Shown: positions 1 to 8,119 of the stretch, in pieces | Layout of the letters: each line of letters begins with the position of its first letter | Position numbering within the stretch: position 1 is the first letter of the stretch | Assembly: GCF_007860135.1 (NCBI RefSeq) | Contig: NZ_SJPV01000002.1 | Coordinates: 457,055 to 521,054, forward strand | From: Novipirellula artificiosorum | GTDB taxonomy: Bacteria > Planctomycetota > Planctomycetia > Pirellulales > Pirellulaceae | Direction: 5' to 3' | DNA: 64,000 nt | The notes under the pieces: model-generated | What the model saw: only the letters and a program-made list of their open reading frames with translations | Database searches by the model: none | What the model was told of the DNA's origin: nothing | Program-made: the position numbers and the translations under genes

Positions 1-2
1 GC

Positions 3-3000
3 GGTGAAACGGGCAGCGGCAAGAGCACGCAATTACCAAAGGTGCTGCTCGAAGCGGGGTTTGGCCGCGACGCGATGATTGGGCACACGCAGCCACGGCG
101 ATTGGCTGCGCGAAGTATTGCGGCACGATTGGCCGAAGAACTCGCTTGCGGCATCGGCAAAACGGTCGGTTTTCAAATCCGATTTGGCGATCAAACCGGG
201 CCCGAAACGTTGATCAAACTGATGACCGACGGCATTTTGCTTGCGGAAACTCAATCGGACCGGTTCCTGGATGCCTACGATGCGATCATCATCGACGAAG
301 CGCACGAGCGGTCGTTGAACATTGATTTTCTGCTTGGCTATTTACGTCGACTGCAATCGAAGCGATCCGATTTCAAGCTCATCATCACGTCGGCGACGAT
401 CGACGCCAAACGATTTGCCGAGCACTTTGCAAGCGAAACGGGACCGGCACCCATCGTCAACGTCGAAGGCCGGGGCTATCCGGTTGAAATGCGATATTTA
501 CCTTGGGAGGATCTCAGTGACGATGAAGGCCGCGATGGTGATCTGGCCCAACATGTGATCGCTGGCTTGGAATCGTTATCGCGAAGCCGAGCGGGCGACA
601 CGTTGGTCTTCTTGCCCACCGAACGCGATATCCGTGAAGTGACTCATCAAGTCGCGGGCCATTACAAACGTTTGGGTTTGAGTGGTCGAGTCGACTTGCT
701 GCCGCTTTACGCTCGCTTGCCGACAAAGGAACAGCAGCGGATTTTCCATCCGGACCAGGGCAAACGACGGATCATCTTTGCCACCAACGTCGCAGAAAGC
801 TCGCTAACGGTTCCGGGAATCCACTCGGTCATTGATTCGGGGACGGCTCGAATCAGCCGTTACAGCCCACGCAGCAAAGTACAACGGTTACCGATCGAAC
901 CGGTCAGCCGTGCCAGTGCGGACCAGCGTGCGGGACGATGTGGGCGAATCGGCCCCGGCATTTGCGTCCGACTCTATTCGGCCGACGACTACGATTCACG
1001 GGATGCATTCACCACGCCCGAGATTCGTCGCACCAACTTGGCATCGGTGATTTTGAAAACCAAAACGCTACGGCTTGGCCGGCTCGAAGATTTTCCCCTG
1101 ATCGATCCTCCGCGCCCCGAATCGATTCGCGAAGGTTTGCGAACGCTGCGAGAATTGAGCGCAATCGATGAGCGTCACGAATTGACCGCCATCGGTCATC
1201 AACTGGGCCGATTGCCCGTTGACCCACGAGTGGGACGGATGATTTTGGCGGCCCAAGAGCACGGCGTGTTGGCGGAAGTCTTGCCGATTGCCGCCGCACT
1301 CGAAATCCAAGATCCCCGCGACCGACCGCAGGACAAACAGCAAGCGGCCGACCAGGCACACGCCTCGTTTGCCGATCCCAACAGCGATTTCTTGTCTTAC
1401 TTGGCTCTTTGGCGTTACTACGAACAAGCTCGTTCCGAGCATTCTCGCAGTAAACTGACGCGAGTGCTGCGGCAGCAATTCCTATCGCCCAATCGGATGC
1501 GGGAATGGTCCGACGTGTATCGGCAGCTCAAGGAAATGGCCGCGACCTCTTTGGCCGACCCCAAGGCAAAGCAGCGCAAATCCGGCCGCAAGAAAATTGG
1601 AGCGATTCGCTATAGTGACGATCCATCGCAATTGGTCGACGAGAATCGAAGCGACGCGATTCATCAAGCACTGCTGACCGGATTGCTGTCGAGTGTCGCG
1701 ATGGCGAAAGACAAGAAAGAGTACACCGGCGCGGGCGGATTGAGTTTGGTCCTCTGGCCCGGCAGCGGCGTGTTCGCCAATCCGCCGAAGTGGATTGTGG
1801 CCGCCGAGTTGGTCGAAACAACTCGCCAGTACGCTCGAACCGTTGCCAGAATCCAACCGCAATGGATCGAGGCCATTGGCAGCCACTTGATCAAACGATC
1901 CCACAGCGATCCGCATTGGAGTGCCAAGACGAGTGGAGCGTATTGTTTCCAGCGAGTGTCGTTGTTTGGCTTGCCCGTCGTCGCTCGTCGCCGCGTTCCC
2001 CTTTCCCCCATTGACCCCGCGACGGCTCGCGAGCTGCTGATCGAACATGGACTGGTTCAGCAACAAATGAGAACGACGGCACGATTCCTACGCCACAACC
2101 GTGATTTGGAAGCTTCCCTCGCATCGCTCGCTGCCAAGACCCGTCGGCGTGACTTGGTCGTCGATCCCTACTTGATCGAACGATTTTACCAATCGCAATT
2201 ACCAGAACAGGTCTACGACCGCGCCAGTTTAGAAAAGTATGACCGTACGCTTGAGGTCCCAGCATGGAGCAAACGGCTTCGTGACGCGGCCGACTTGTCG
2301 GCTTGGCTGCAATCGCCGCCGCAGCTGGACGACGCTGCAACTTGCTACATGAAGCCGGGGGACTTGATTGAAGCCGCCAGTGAAACGATCACGAAAGAAG
2401 CGTTTCCGGATGAATTGGAAATCGGCAGTTCACGTTTGCCGCTGAGCTATCGGTTCGAACCCGGTTCCGCCCAAGACGGGATCCATTTGCGGATCCACGA
2501 AGCTGCGATCTCACAGGTCAGCGACGACCGATTGGGATGGCTGGTTCCTGGGCTGCTTGAAACGAAGCTGATCGCGATGATCAAATCGTTGCCGAAACGA
2601 ATTCGCCGCAACCTGGTGCCTGCGGCCGAGGTGGCTGCGAGAATCGGCGATGAATTGCGAGCCGACTTTGGGAAGGTTCCCTTCATGCCATCGGTCTGCG
2701 CCGCCATGTCGCGGCATGCCGAAATGCCGGTCACGCAAAACGATTTCCAACCCGAAAAGCTGGACGACTATTTGCAGTTCTTGGTCACGGTGGTCAACGA
2801 TGAAGGGAAAACGATCGCCAGCGGCCGCGAAGTCGAACCGCTGAAAGAGAAACTCGGCAGCCGTTCGTTGGAACCGACCACGACGGAATCTGAGAACATC
2901 GATGAATCCTGGGCTCGCGAATCGATGACGACCTTTGACATCGATCAATTACCACGGGAAGTCGTCCGCAACCGTGGCGGGGTGAAGGTGGCACAATACC

Positions 3001-3767
3001 CAGCGATCGTGGACCTTGGGGACAAAGTAACCATTCGATTGTTGGCAGACGAAGCCTCTGCCGAATCAGCTTCTCGGCAAGGCACGATGCGGCTGTTTTC
3101 GATGCTCCAACGGAAAGAGCTTCGTGGACAGGTGCGTTGGCTGCCATCGCTGGAACAAGTAAAGATCAAGCTCAATGGAGTCATTTCCGCGTCGGCGATG
3201 GAACGGCAGTTGATCGATTTGTTGGCAAGAATCGCCTTTGTCGAAAACGAAGCGGTGGTTCGAAGTCAAGCAGACTTTGAGACAAGACAAAGTGAACGGG
3301 GTCGACGCATTGCCGAGGCGACGCAGGAAATTGCCGGCTGGTTGCCCGCGATGGCAGACGCCTATTTTTCGGCGCGTCGCGAAATCGAATCGCTGGGCAG
3401 CAACCGGTTCGATGATGTTCGCGCGGACGTGACCCAACAAGTGGAGTGGTTGACCGCGGAGGGTTTCTTGTCGAACACGCCCTGGACCTGGCTGAAACAC
3501 TACCCACGCTACTTCAGTGCCATCGCCTATCGGCTCGATAAAGTCCGGAGCGGCGCAGCAACACGTGATCGCGAGGCCATGGACACGCTGGCAGCACTGC
3601 ATCGAAAATGGACTCAATCGCTACGCGAAAGCCAGCGTGATCCGCTGCAACAAGCCACGACCGAAGTGCGCTGGATGATGGAAGAACTGCGAGTCAGCCT
3701 GTTTGCCCAGCCGCTCGGCACCTCGGTCAAAGTGTCGGCTCAACGATGCGAGAAAATGCTCTCGTGA
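3..3767 (+). CDS. hrpA: ATP-dependent RNA helicase HrpA-type (DEAH box), 5' truncated by window edge
   Basis: The reading frame is open from the first bases of the window, so the start lies upstream. The first visible residues are the Walker A motif GETGSGKST, followed by the DEAH box at about visible residue 98 (IIIDEAHERS), the SAT motif (TSATID) and motif VI (QRAGRCGR). These define a DExH helicase of the HrpA family, which unwinds or remodels RNA in the cytoplasm. A helicase-associated region and a long C-terminal part of the DUF3418 type follow. About 1254 residues are visible against roughly 1300 for the family, so about 100 N-terminal residues are probably missing. Its stop TGA directly abuts the stop of the convergent downstream gene. 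The identification is firm; the cellular RNA target is unknown. Confidence 0.93.
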   Translation, partial: GETGSGKSTQLPKVLLEAGFGRDAMIGHTQPRRLAARSIAARLAEELACGIGKTVGFQIRFGDQTGPETLIKLMTDGILLAETQSDRFLDAYDAIIIDEAHERSLNIDFLLGYLRRLQSKRSDFKLIITSATIDAKRFAEHFASETGPAPIVNVEGRGYPVEMRYLPWEDLSDDEGRDGDLAQHVIAGLESLSRSRAGDTLVFLPTERDIREVTHQVAGHYKRLGLSGRVDLLPLYARLPTKEQQRIFHPDQGKRRIIFATNVAESSLTVPGIHSVIDSGTARISRYSPRSKVQRLPIEPVSRASADQRAGRCGRIGPGICVRLYSADDYDSRDAFTTPEIRRTNLASVILKTKTLRLGRLEDFPLIDPPRPESIREGLRTLRELSAIDERHELTAIGHQLGRLPVDPRVGRMILAAQEHGVLAEVLPIAAALEIQDPRDRPQDKQQAADQAHASFADPNSDFLSYLALWRYYEQARSEHSRSKLTRVLRQQFLSPNRMREWSDVYRQLKEMAATSLADPKAKQRKSGRKKIGAIRYSDDPSQLVDENRSDAIHQALLTGLLSSVAMAKDKKEYTGAGGLSLVLWPGSGVFANPPKWIVAAELVETTRQYARTVARIQPQWIEAIGSHLIKRSHSDPHWSAKTSGAYCFQRVSLFGLPVVARRRVPLSPIDPATARELLIEHGLVQQQMRTTARFLRHNRDLEASLASLAAKTRRRDLVVDPYLIERFYQSQLPEQVYDRASLEKYDRTLEVPAWSKRLRDAADLSAWLQSPPQLDDAATCYMKPGDLIEAASETITKEAFPDELEIGSSRLPLSYRFEPGSAQDGIHLRIHEAAISQVSDDRLGWLVPGLLETKLIAMIKSLPKRIRRNLVPAAEVAARIGDELRADFGKVPFMPSVCAAMSRHAEMPVTQNDFQPEKLDDYLQFLVTVVNDEGKTIASGREVEPLKEKLGSRSLEPTTTESENIDESWARESMTTFDIDQLPREVVRNRGGVKVAQYPAIVDLGDKVTIRLLADEASAESASRQGTMRLFSMLQRKELRGQVRWLPSLEQVKIKLNGVISASAMERQLIDLLARIAFVENEAVVRSQADFETRQSERGRRIAEATQEIAGWLPAMADAYFSARREIESLGSNRFDDVRADVTQQVEWLTAEGFLSNTPWTWLKHYPRYFSAIAYRLDKVRSGAATRDREAMDTLAALHRKWTQSLRESQRDPLQQATTEVRWMMEELRVSLFAQPLGTSVKVSAQRCEKMLS

Positions 3768-5417
3768 TCATTGCGTTTCGTCAGACTTGAAAAATGTCTT
3801 GAGCTCCTTGATTCGCTCGTCGTTCCAACCCTCGGGCTGCGTCACGGCGATCCATGCATCGATGTAGCTTGATGGACTGTAGTTGTGTCCATACCCGATT
3901 GGCACACTGGTGGCCATCGGCAAATCAAATGCGACTTGCAGGAAGGTGATGATGGGATACCAACGCAACGAGGGCGACACGTCGGGACCGCGGGGTTCCT
4001 TGAGCCAAGCCGGCGGATGCCATGCTAAGTTGGGCGAGAACCAAACCATCGGGTCGCTGGCGTGTTGAATGTAGACATTGCGAATCGGCCCCCATCGTTT
4101 GTCATCGTCGAGTGCGTTTTCTTGTCCGGTGAATCGCACCATCGCCTGGTCACGAAACGTCGGTAACCACTCCGGGCTGCCGGGATTTCGGTTGCGAACA
4201 ATCGCTGCCCATTGGCGACTTGGAAACGGCGGCCCGCTCCACACCGCACCTTGGATGGGATCTTCAAACGTCGTCAAGAGATCGGGCGTCGCTTCGGAAC
4301 CGAGCGACCCCAGACTGAGTCCTTGGACGTAAAGCCTCGGGCGTTCCGTCTTAGGCAGCGTTTTCCAATACCCGTAGACTTCGTCGAACAACGCCTGTGC
4401 CGACCGCATGCTGCGACTCGGGTCAATCAGAATCGTGATCCAACTGGGCAAGTAGGAATACTGGGTCGTCACGATCGCCGTATCGCCGCCGTGAAGGTAT
4501 TCGACCGTATCGACCGCGCCGGGGTCCAACCATCCGGTGCCCGTGGGGGTTGCGATGATCAGCGTCGATCGCTCAAAGCCACGCACTCGCTTCAATTCCT
4601 CGAGCGCAAGCTTGGCGCGTGCTTCAACGGTTTCTTCGCTTCGCATGCCAACGTAGACCCGAATCGGATCGATCGCGACGCGCCCCGTCTGTGCAGAGAT
4701 CGACTTTTGGGTCGGTCCGGCCGCGATGAAGTCCTTGCCGCGGCGGCCAATCGTTTCCCAATCGATCAGCGAATCGGGGCCTCCCGAGGCGATCGCAGCG
4801 GTGGGCTGCTCAATCCCTTCGTCGATCAATTCATCGGCATGAGAAAAAAAACCGTCCGCTGCATCGAGCAGTGCTCGAGCGACGACGCCGTTGGCGATAA
4901 ACAATGTCAAAGCGACGACCAACACGGTGCTGATGGCTGCGGAGATGCGACGGGGCAAGAAGCGGTTCAATTGTCGAGAGATCACCGCACCCAAACGGAT
5001 CAACCCTCGCGTGAGCACGATGATGACCAAAGCGACCAACACGGCGATCCCAACACAGTAGATCGGTTCTGCCGAGGGAACCGGTTCCATTTCCATCCGC
5101 ACGCGTATCGAATTCTGCCACTGGGTCGCCTGCCAAGTAAACAACAAACTGACGAGCAGAACAACGATCACGGTCAAACGTTTGGACAACGTTTCCAGCT
5201 TCGCTTTTGGCTGCGGCAACTCAAGAAATAACCACCCCCAAAGCAGCAGCAAGCCAACCATGTATCCGATGGCCAATGCAAAACCCGAAAGCACTCCTTG
5301 GACGGCAAAATGCCGCGGCAATAGCGAGGGGGTTAGCGAGGCTGCGAAGAACAGGACAGCGAAGACCAATCCAATGAACGAGAATGAATTCCAGTAGCGG
5401 GCAATCAAGATTTTCAA
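3768..5417 (-). CDS. Membrane-anchored alpha/beta hydrolase (Abhydrolase_9/DUF2319 type)
   Basis: This 549-residue protein begins with four or five hydrophobic helices (roughly residues 12-35, 42-66, 83-102, 120-145 and 160-180). A soluble C-terminal alpha/beta-hydrolase domain follows. The nucleophile elbow is GLSLGS, a GxSxG motif near residue 370, and a late histidine in GYGHNYSPSSY is a candidate catalytic base. This arrangement matches the Abhydrolase_9 family with its N-terminal membrane domain; members are predicted lipases or esterases with unknown substrates. The start is TTG, overlapping the upstream membrane gene as TTGA, with AGGA about 10 bases before it. Translational coupling with that gene is likely. 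Confidence 0.85.
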   Translation of the reverse strand: MKILIARYWNSFSFIGLVFAVLFFAASLTPSLLPRHFAVQGVLSGFALAIGYMVGLLLLWGWLFLELPQPKAKLETLSKRLTVIVVLLVSLLFTWQATQWQNSIRVRMEMEPVPSAEPIYCVGIAVLVALVIIVLTRGLIRLGAVISRQLNRFLPRRISAAISTVLVVALTLFIANGVVARALLDAADGFFSHADELIDEGIEQPTAAIASGGPDSLIDWETIGRRGKDFIAAGPTQKSISAQTGRVAIDPIRVYVGMRSEETVEARAKLALEELKRVRGFERSTLIIATPTGTGWLDPGAVDTVEYLHGGDTAIVTTQYSYLPSWITILIDPSRSMRSAQALFDEVYGYWKTLPKTERPRLYVQGLSLGSLGSEATPDLLTTFEDPIQGAVWSGPPFPSRQWAAIVRNRNPGSPEWLPTFRDQAMVRFTGQENALDDDKRWGPIRNVYIQHASDPMVWFSPNLAWHPPAWLKEPRGPDVSPSLRWYPIITFLQVAFDLPMATSVPIGYGHNYSPSSYIDAWIAVTQPEGWNDERIKELKTFFKSDETQ

Positions 5418-6262
5418 CGAGAAGTTCCTGGAACGGGGGTGTCTGCGAGGGCACTTCGCCGACCGGCGGCGGCAGTCATCGCGATCGCAATGAAGTAACC
5501 AGCGAAAACGGAAAAATACAAGGCGGTGAGTAACACAACACGATTCGGATTTCCGACGATGCCGGAAAGAGATAACTGAGCGTACGCCAATGCCGCTGCC
5601 CCGGGGATCGTCAACAACCCCGCCAAGCCAAGCCGATAAAAGCCATTTGAGAGCTTTCGACTAAGCATGGCTCGGCACACCAGGCTCGACACGATTGGCA
5701 ATCCGGCGCAAATTCCAGCGAGCCCCAGCCAATAAGGTACCGCATCGATCGGGGGTTCGTACCACCCCGCAAACCGAATCAGCAAGGCAAAGGCGGCCGT
5801 AGCAAGGACGATATCCGCAATCGAGAACTGCCGGCGACTCCGCTGAAAACGATCACGCGGGTCGTTAAAATGGGGGACTCCAAGCCATGCGAAAAGGATG
5901 TTTTGACCCAAAACCAATCCAATCCCGTTGATCAGCGCGGATTGAAAACGAATATCGGCGAGAGCGATTGTTTCCGTCAAGGCAAACAACAGGATCGCGA
6001 TCGCTTGGACTGCGAAGCGAAGCCAGGGGGTTTTGGCTGCCGACGCGGCCCAACCTATCCCACAGAGAGTACCAAGGCACATGCCGTAGTACAGGTAGCG
6101 CACGACAGCAAGCGCTTCATACCACTTGGCCAAGGGGTTCGGCGAGAGTGCATGGAGCTTTCTCAGCTCGAGGAACCAAACCACCATCGCAATGCTCCAG
6201 AGCATTAAGATAGGTAATGCCCTTCGATTGAGCCTCGGGATCAAGTAGTTTGTTTGGTTCAT
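5414..6262 (-). CDS. Polytopic membrane protein of unknown function
   Basis: The product is about 282 residues with seven or eight predicted hydrophobic helices and no recognised catalytic motif. I chose the ATG at 6262 (MNQTNYLIP), which directly precedes the first membrane helix; an upstream in-frame start would add 36 unlikely residues and run into the divergent gene. Its TGA stop overlaps the TTG start of the membrane hydrolase, so the two probably form an operon on the minus strand. I cannot name a family. A role linked to the hydrolase, for example in lipid handling, is only a guess from the coupling. Confidence 0.75.
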   Translation of the reverse strand: MNQTNYLIPRLNRRALPILMLWSIAMVVWFLELRKLHALSPNPLAKWYEALAVVRYLYYGMCLGTLCGIGWAASAAKTPWLRFAVQAIAILLFALTETIALADIRFQSALINGIGLVLGQNILFAWLGVPHFNDPRDRFQRSRRQFSIADIVLATAAFALLIRFAGWYEPPIDAVPYWLGLAGICAGLPIVSSLVCRAMLSRKLSNGFYRLGLAGLLTIPGAAALAYAQLSLSGIVGNPNRVVLLTALYFSVFAGYFIAIAMTAAAGRRSALADTPVPGTSR

Positions 6263-6304
6263 GAACAAGGGGCTGAGAACTCGATTGATGAGCGATCTGA
6301 AAAC

Positions 6305-7087
6305 ATGGATGGTACCACCGAACCAATCATTGCGGTAATCGGACACCCGATTGCCGGAAATCCGTCGCAATTTGCGTTGGAACGAGCCCTCGCTTCGATG
6401 CGGCGAGATTGGCGGGTGCTTTCGTTCGATGTCAAGCCGAACGATTTAGCCGTTGCCTTGTTGGGTCTGGAAGTGCTGGGGGTCCAGGGTGTTTTGCTCG
6501 ATCGCGCCCTGGCTCGCGAAGCGTCCCGGGGTAGCGAATTGACCGCTGCCGAACTGCAAACCGAAACCACCTTCGATTGTTTCTATCGCGACGGAGAGAA
6601 ACGTGATGGATTGATCGGGTTTGACGCTCAAAAGGCCTGGATGACCGGTCAAATCGAGGATCACCTCGAAAACAACAAAGACGTGGCCTCCTGTGCCGTT
6701 TGTGTGATTGGTCAAATCGACTGCGACCTCAACACATGGTTGCCGGAAGTTTGCCGCGAACGGGTGACGTATCTGCTCCGCGATGACGCAGAACAATTCG
6801 AGAGTGAGACGATTGCCAACGCGGGAATCGTCTTGATTGGCAAGCAAGCCCTTGAGACCGCTATCATGGATTGGGACGATTGGATGCTGGCAAATGCGAG
6901 TGCGTTGGTGATCGATTTCACCGACGGCTACCCACTGACCGAAAGACTTGCCCAATCGGGCCGCAGGGTGATCACGCCCGAACAGCGTCACGTCGGCACG
7001 CTATGCCAAGCAATGCAGAAATGGCTAATCGACTCTCCACCAACCGATGTCATTCACGATGCGATTGAAGAGTACATGGCGGTCTAG
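6305..7087 (+). CDS. Shikimate dehydrogenase-like protein with eroded active-site motifs
   Basis: About 260 residues. The N-terminus (PIIAVIGHPIAGNPSQ) resembles the start of AroE-type shikimate dehydrogenases, where the motif is GxPIxHSxSPxxHN. It is followed by an alternating pattern that fits the substrate-binding domain and then a Rossmann-like part. The catalytic Lys of the family motif NVTxPxK is not found; the corresponding stretch reads GVQGVLLDRALA. The GxNTDxxG motif is replaced by LIGFDAQKAW. The protein is therefore probably a non-canonical paralogue or pseudoenzyme. The ATG at 6305 is preferred over a TTG 51 bases upstream, which would overlap the divergent gene's start. The family call is moderately secure and the function is unknown. 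Confidence 0.6.
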   Translation: MDGTTEPIIAVIGHPIAGNPSQFALERALASMRRDWRVLSFDVKPNDLAVALLGLEVLGVQGVLLDRALAREASRGSELTAAELQTETTFDCFYRDGEKRDGLIGFDAQKAWMTGQIEDHLENNKDVASCAVCVIGQIDCDLNTWLPEVCRERVTYLLRDDAEQFESETIANAGIVLIGKQALETAIMDWDDWMLANASALVIDFTDGYPLTERLAQSGRRVITPEQRHVGTLCQAMQKWLIDSPPTDVIHDAIEEYMAV

Positions 7088-7105
7088 CGAAAGAAAGGCT
7101 CTGCA

Positions 7106-7957
7106 ATGAATACACCTGAACACTCCCGGTCGCCGGAACCGTCAAGCGCCACCGATCCGCCGCCTGCCGATCCGCCGCCTGCCGATCCGCCGCCTGCCGA
7201 GCCCATGTCGGGCGAGCCCCTCTGTAGCGAGCCCGTGTGTAGCGAGCGACTCGAATCGTTGATCCTGCGCGACGACCGCATCGTCGAAACGGTTGCCAAG
7301 TTGCAAGTTCGTATCCACGAGCGTTTCCCCAACAGCGGGTTGAGTCGACTCTGCGGGCACCTGCATCAGGTTGCTTGCCAGGCCGCAGAACGTTCGGTTT
7401 GGATCGGAAGGCCCATTCTTTGGATCCGCGCGGTCGGATACCTCTTAGCGTTCTCGTTGCTCGCCCTTCTGATCGCGTTCGGTCGGATGGCAGTTCGTTT
7501 GGACACGCATGCGCTGACCTCGCTGGAATTCATTCAAACCTTCGAACCGGCCGTCAACGGTCTCGTGTTTGTCTGCATCGCCATCTATTTTTTGATTAGC
7601 TTAGAAAAACGAATCAAACGACGTCGAGCGTTGGCCGCCGTGCATGAGCTTCGTTCGCTTGCTCACATCATCGACATGCATCAATTAACTAAGGATCCCG
7701 AACGAATCCTGGGAAATTGGCAAGCCACCGACAATTCACCGAAGGCCAGCATGACCCCATTCCAGCTCGGTCGCTATCTTGATTACTGCAGTGAAATGCT
7801 GTCGTTAATCGGAAAAATCGCGGCTCTATATGTCGAGCGATTTGACGATGGCGTATCGGTCGCAGCCGTCACCGAAATCGAACAGCTCAGCGCGGGGTTG
7901 AGCCGGAAAATATGGCAAAAAATCATCATTTTGAATCAATCACGAGAGCGTTTTTGA
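7106..7957 (+). CDS. Proline-rich N-terminus, two-helix membrane protein of unknown function
   Basis: 283 residues. Residues 16-34 are a Pro/Ala/Asp tract built of three perfect DPPPA units, followed by degenerate GEP/SEP units. Two membrane helices lie near residues 108-131 and 152-172, and the C-terminal half is helical and cytoplasmic-looking with a basic KRIKRRR stop-transfer segment. The ATG start has GAAAGG about 9 bases upstream, one of the better ribosome sites here. It lies 18 bases after the AroE-like gene on the same strand and may be cotranscribed with it. No family is recognised. Confidence 0.75.
   Translation: MNTPEHSRSPEPSSATDPPPADPPPADPPPAEPMSGEPLCSEPVCSERLESLILRDDRIVETVAKLQVRIHERFPNSGLSRLCGHLHQVACQAAERSVWIGRPILWIRAVGYLLAFSLLALLIAFGRMAVRLDTHALTSLEFIQTFEPAVNGLVFVCIAIYFLISLEKRIKRRRALAAVHELRSLAHIIDMHQLTKDPERILGNWQATDNSPKASMTPFQLGRYLDYCSEMLSLIGKIAALYVERFDDGVSVAAVTEIEQLSAGLSRKIWQKIIILNQSRERF
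7154..7198 (+). repeat. Three perfect 15-bp tandem repeats inside a CDS
   Basis: Three head-to-tail copies of GATCCGCCGCCTGCC occupy 7154-7168, 7169-7183 and 7184-7198 and encode DPPPA three times. The unit is a multiple of three, so copy-number change would alter tract length without a frameshift. Confidence 0.95.
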
Positions 7958-8119
7958 CCCGCCGAGGACGAGGCCAAACGATTTGCGAGCGGAAGGGCAC
8001 TCGCCAACGGCATCCTTGGTGAAATTTCATCAAAACCTTTGCTGAGCGGCTTCGGCTGCACAAGATAGTATTCATGATAGAAAGAACGCTCCTGTTGAGA
8101 TCCAAACCGAGAGAATCCG

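Noticed and set aside
4212..5231. Long plus-strand open frame (339 codons) opposite the membrane hydrolase
   Set aside because: The minus strand encodes a clear hydrolase with membrane helices and GxSxG; the plus-strand product is Arg/Gln/His-rich without domains, typical of antisense shadows in this base composition.
7154..7198. Tandem 15-bp repeat considered as a phase-variable switch
   Set aside because: The unit is a multiple of three, so copy changes do not shift the frame; only tract length would vary.
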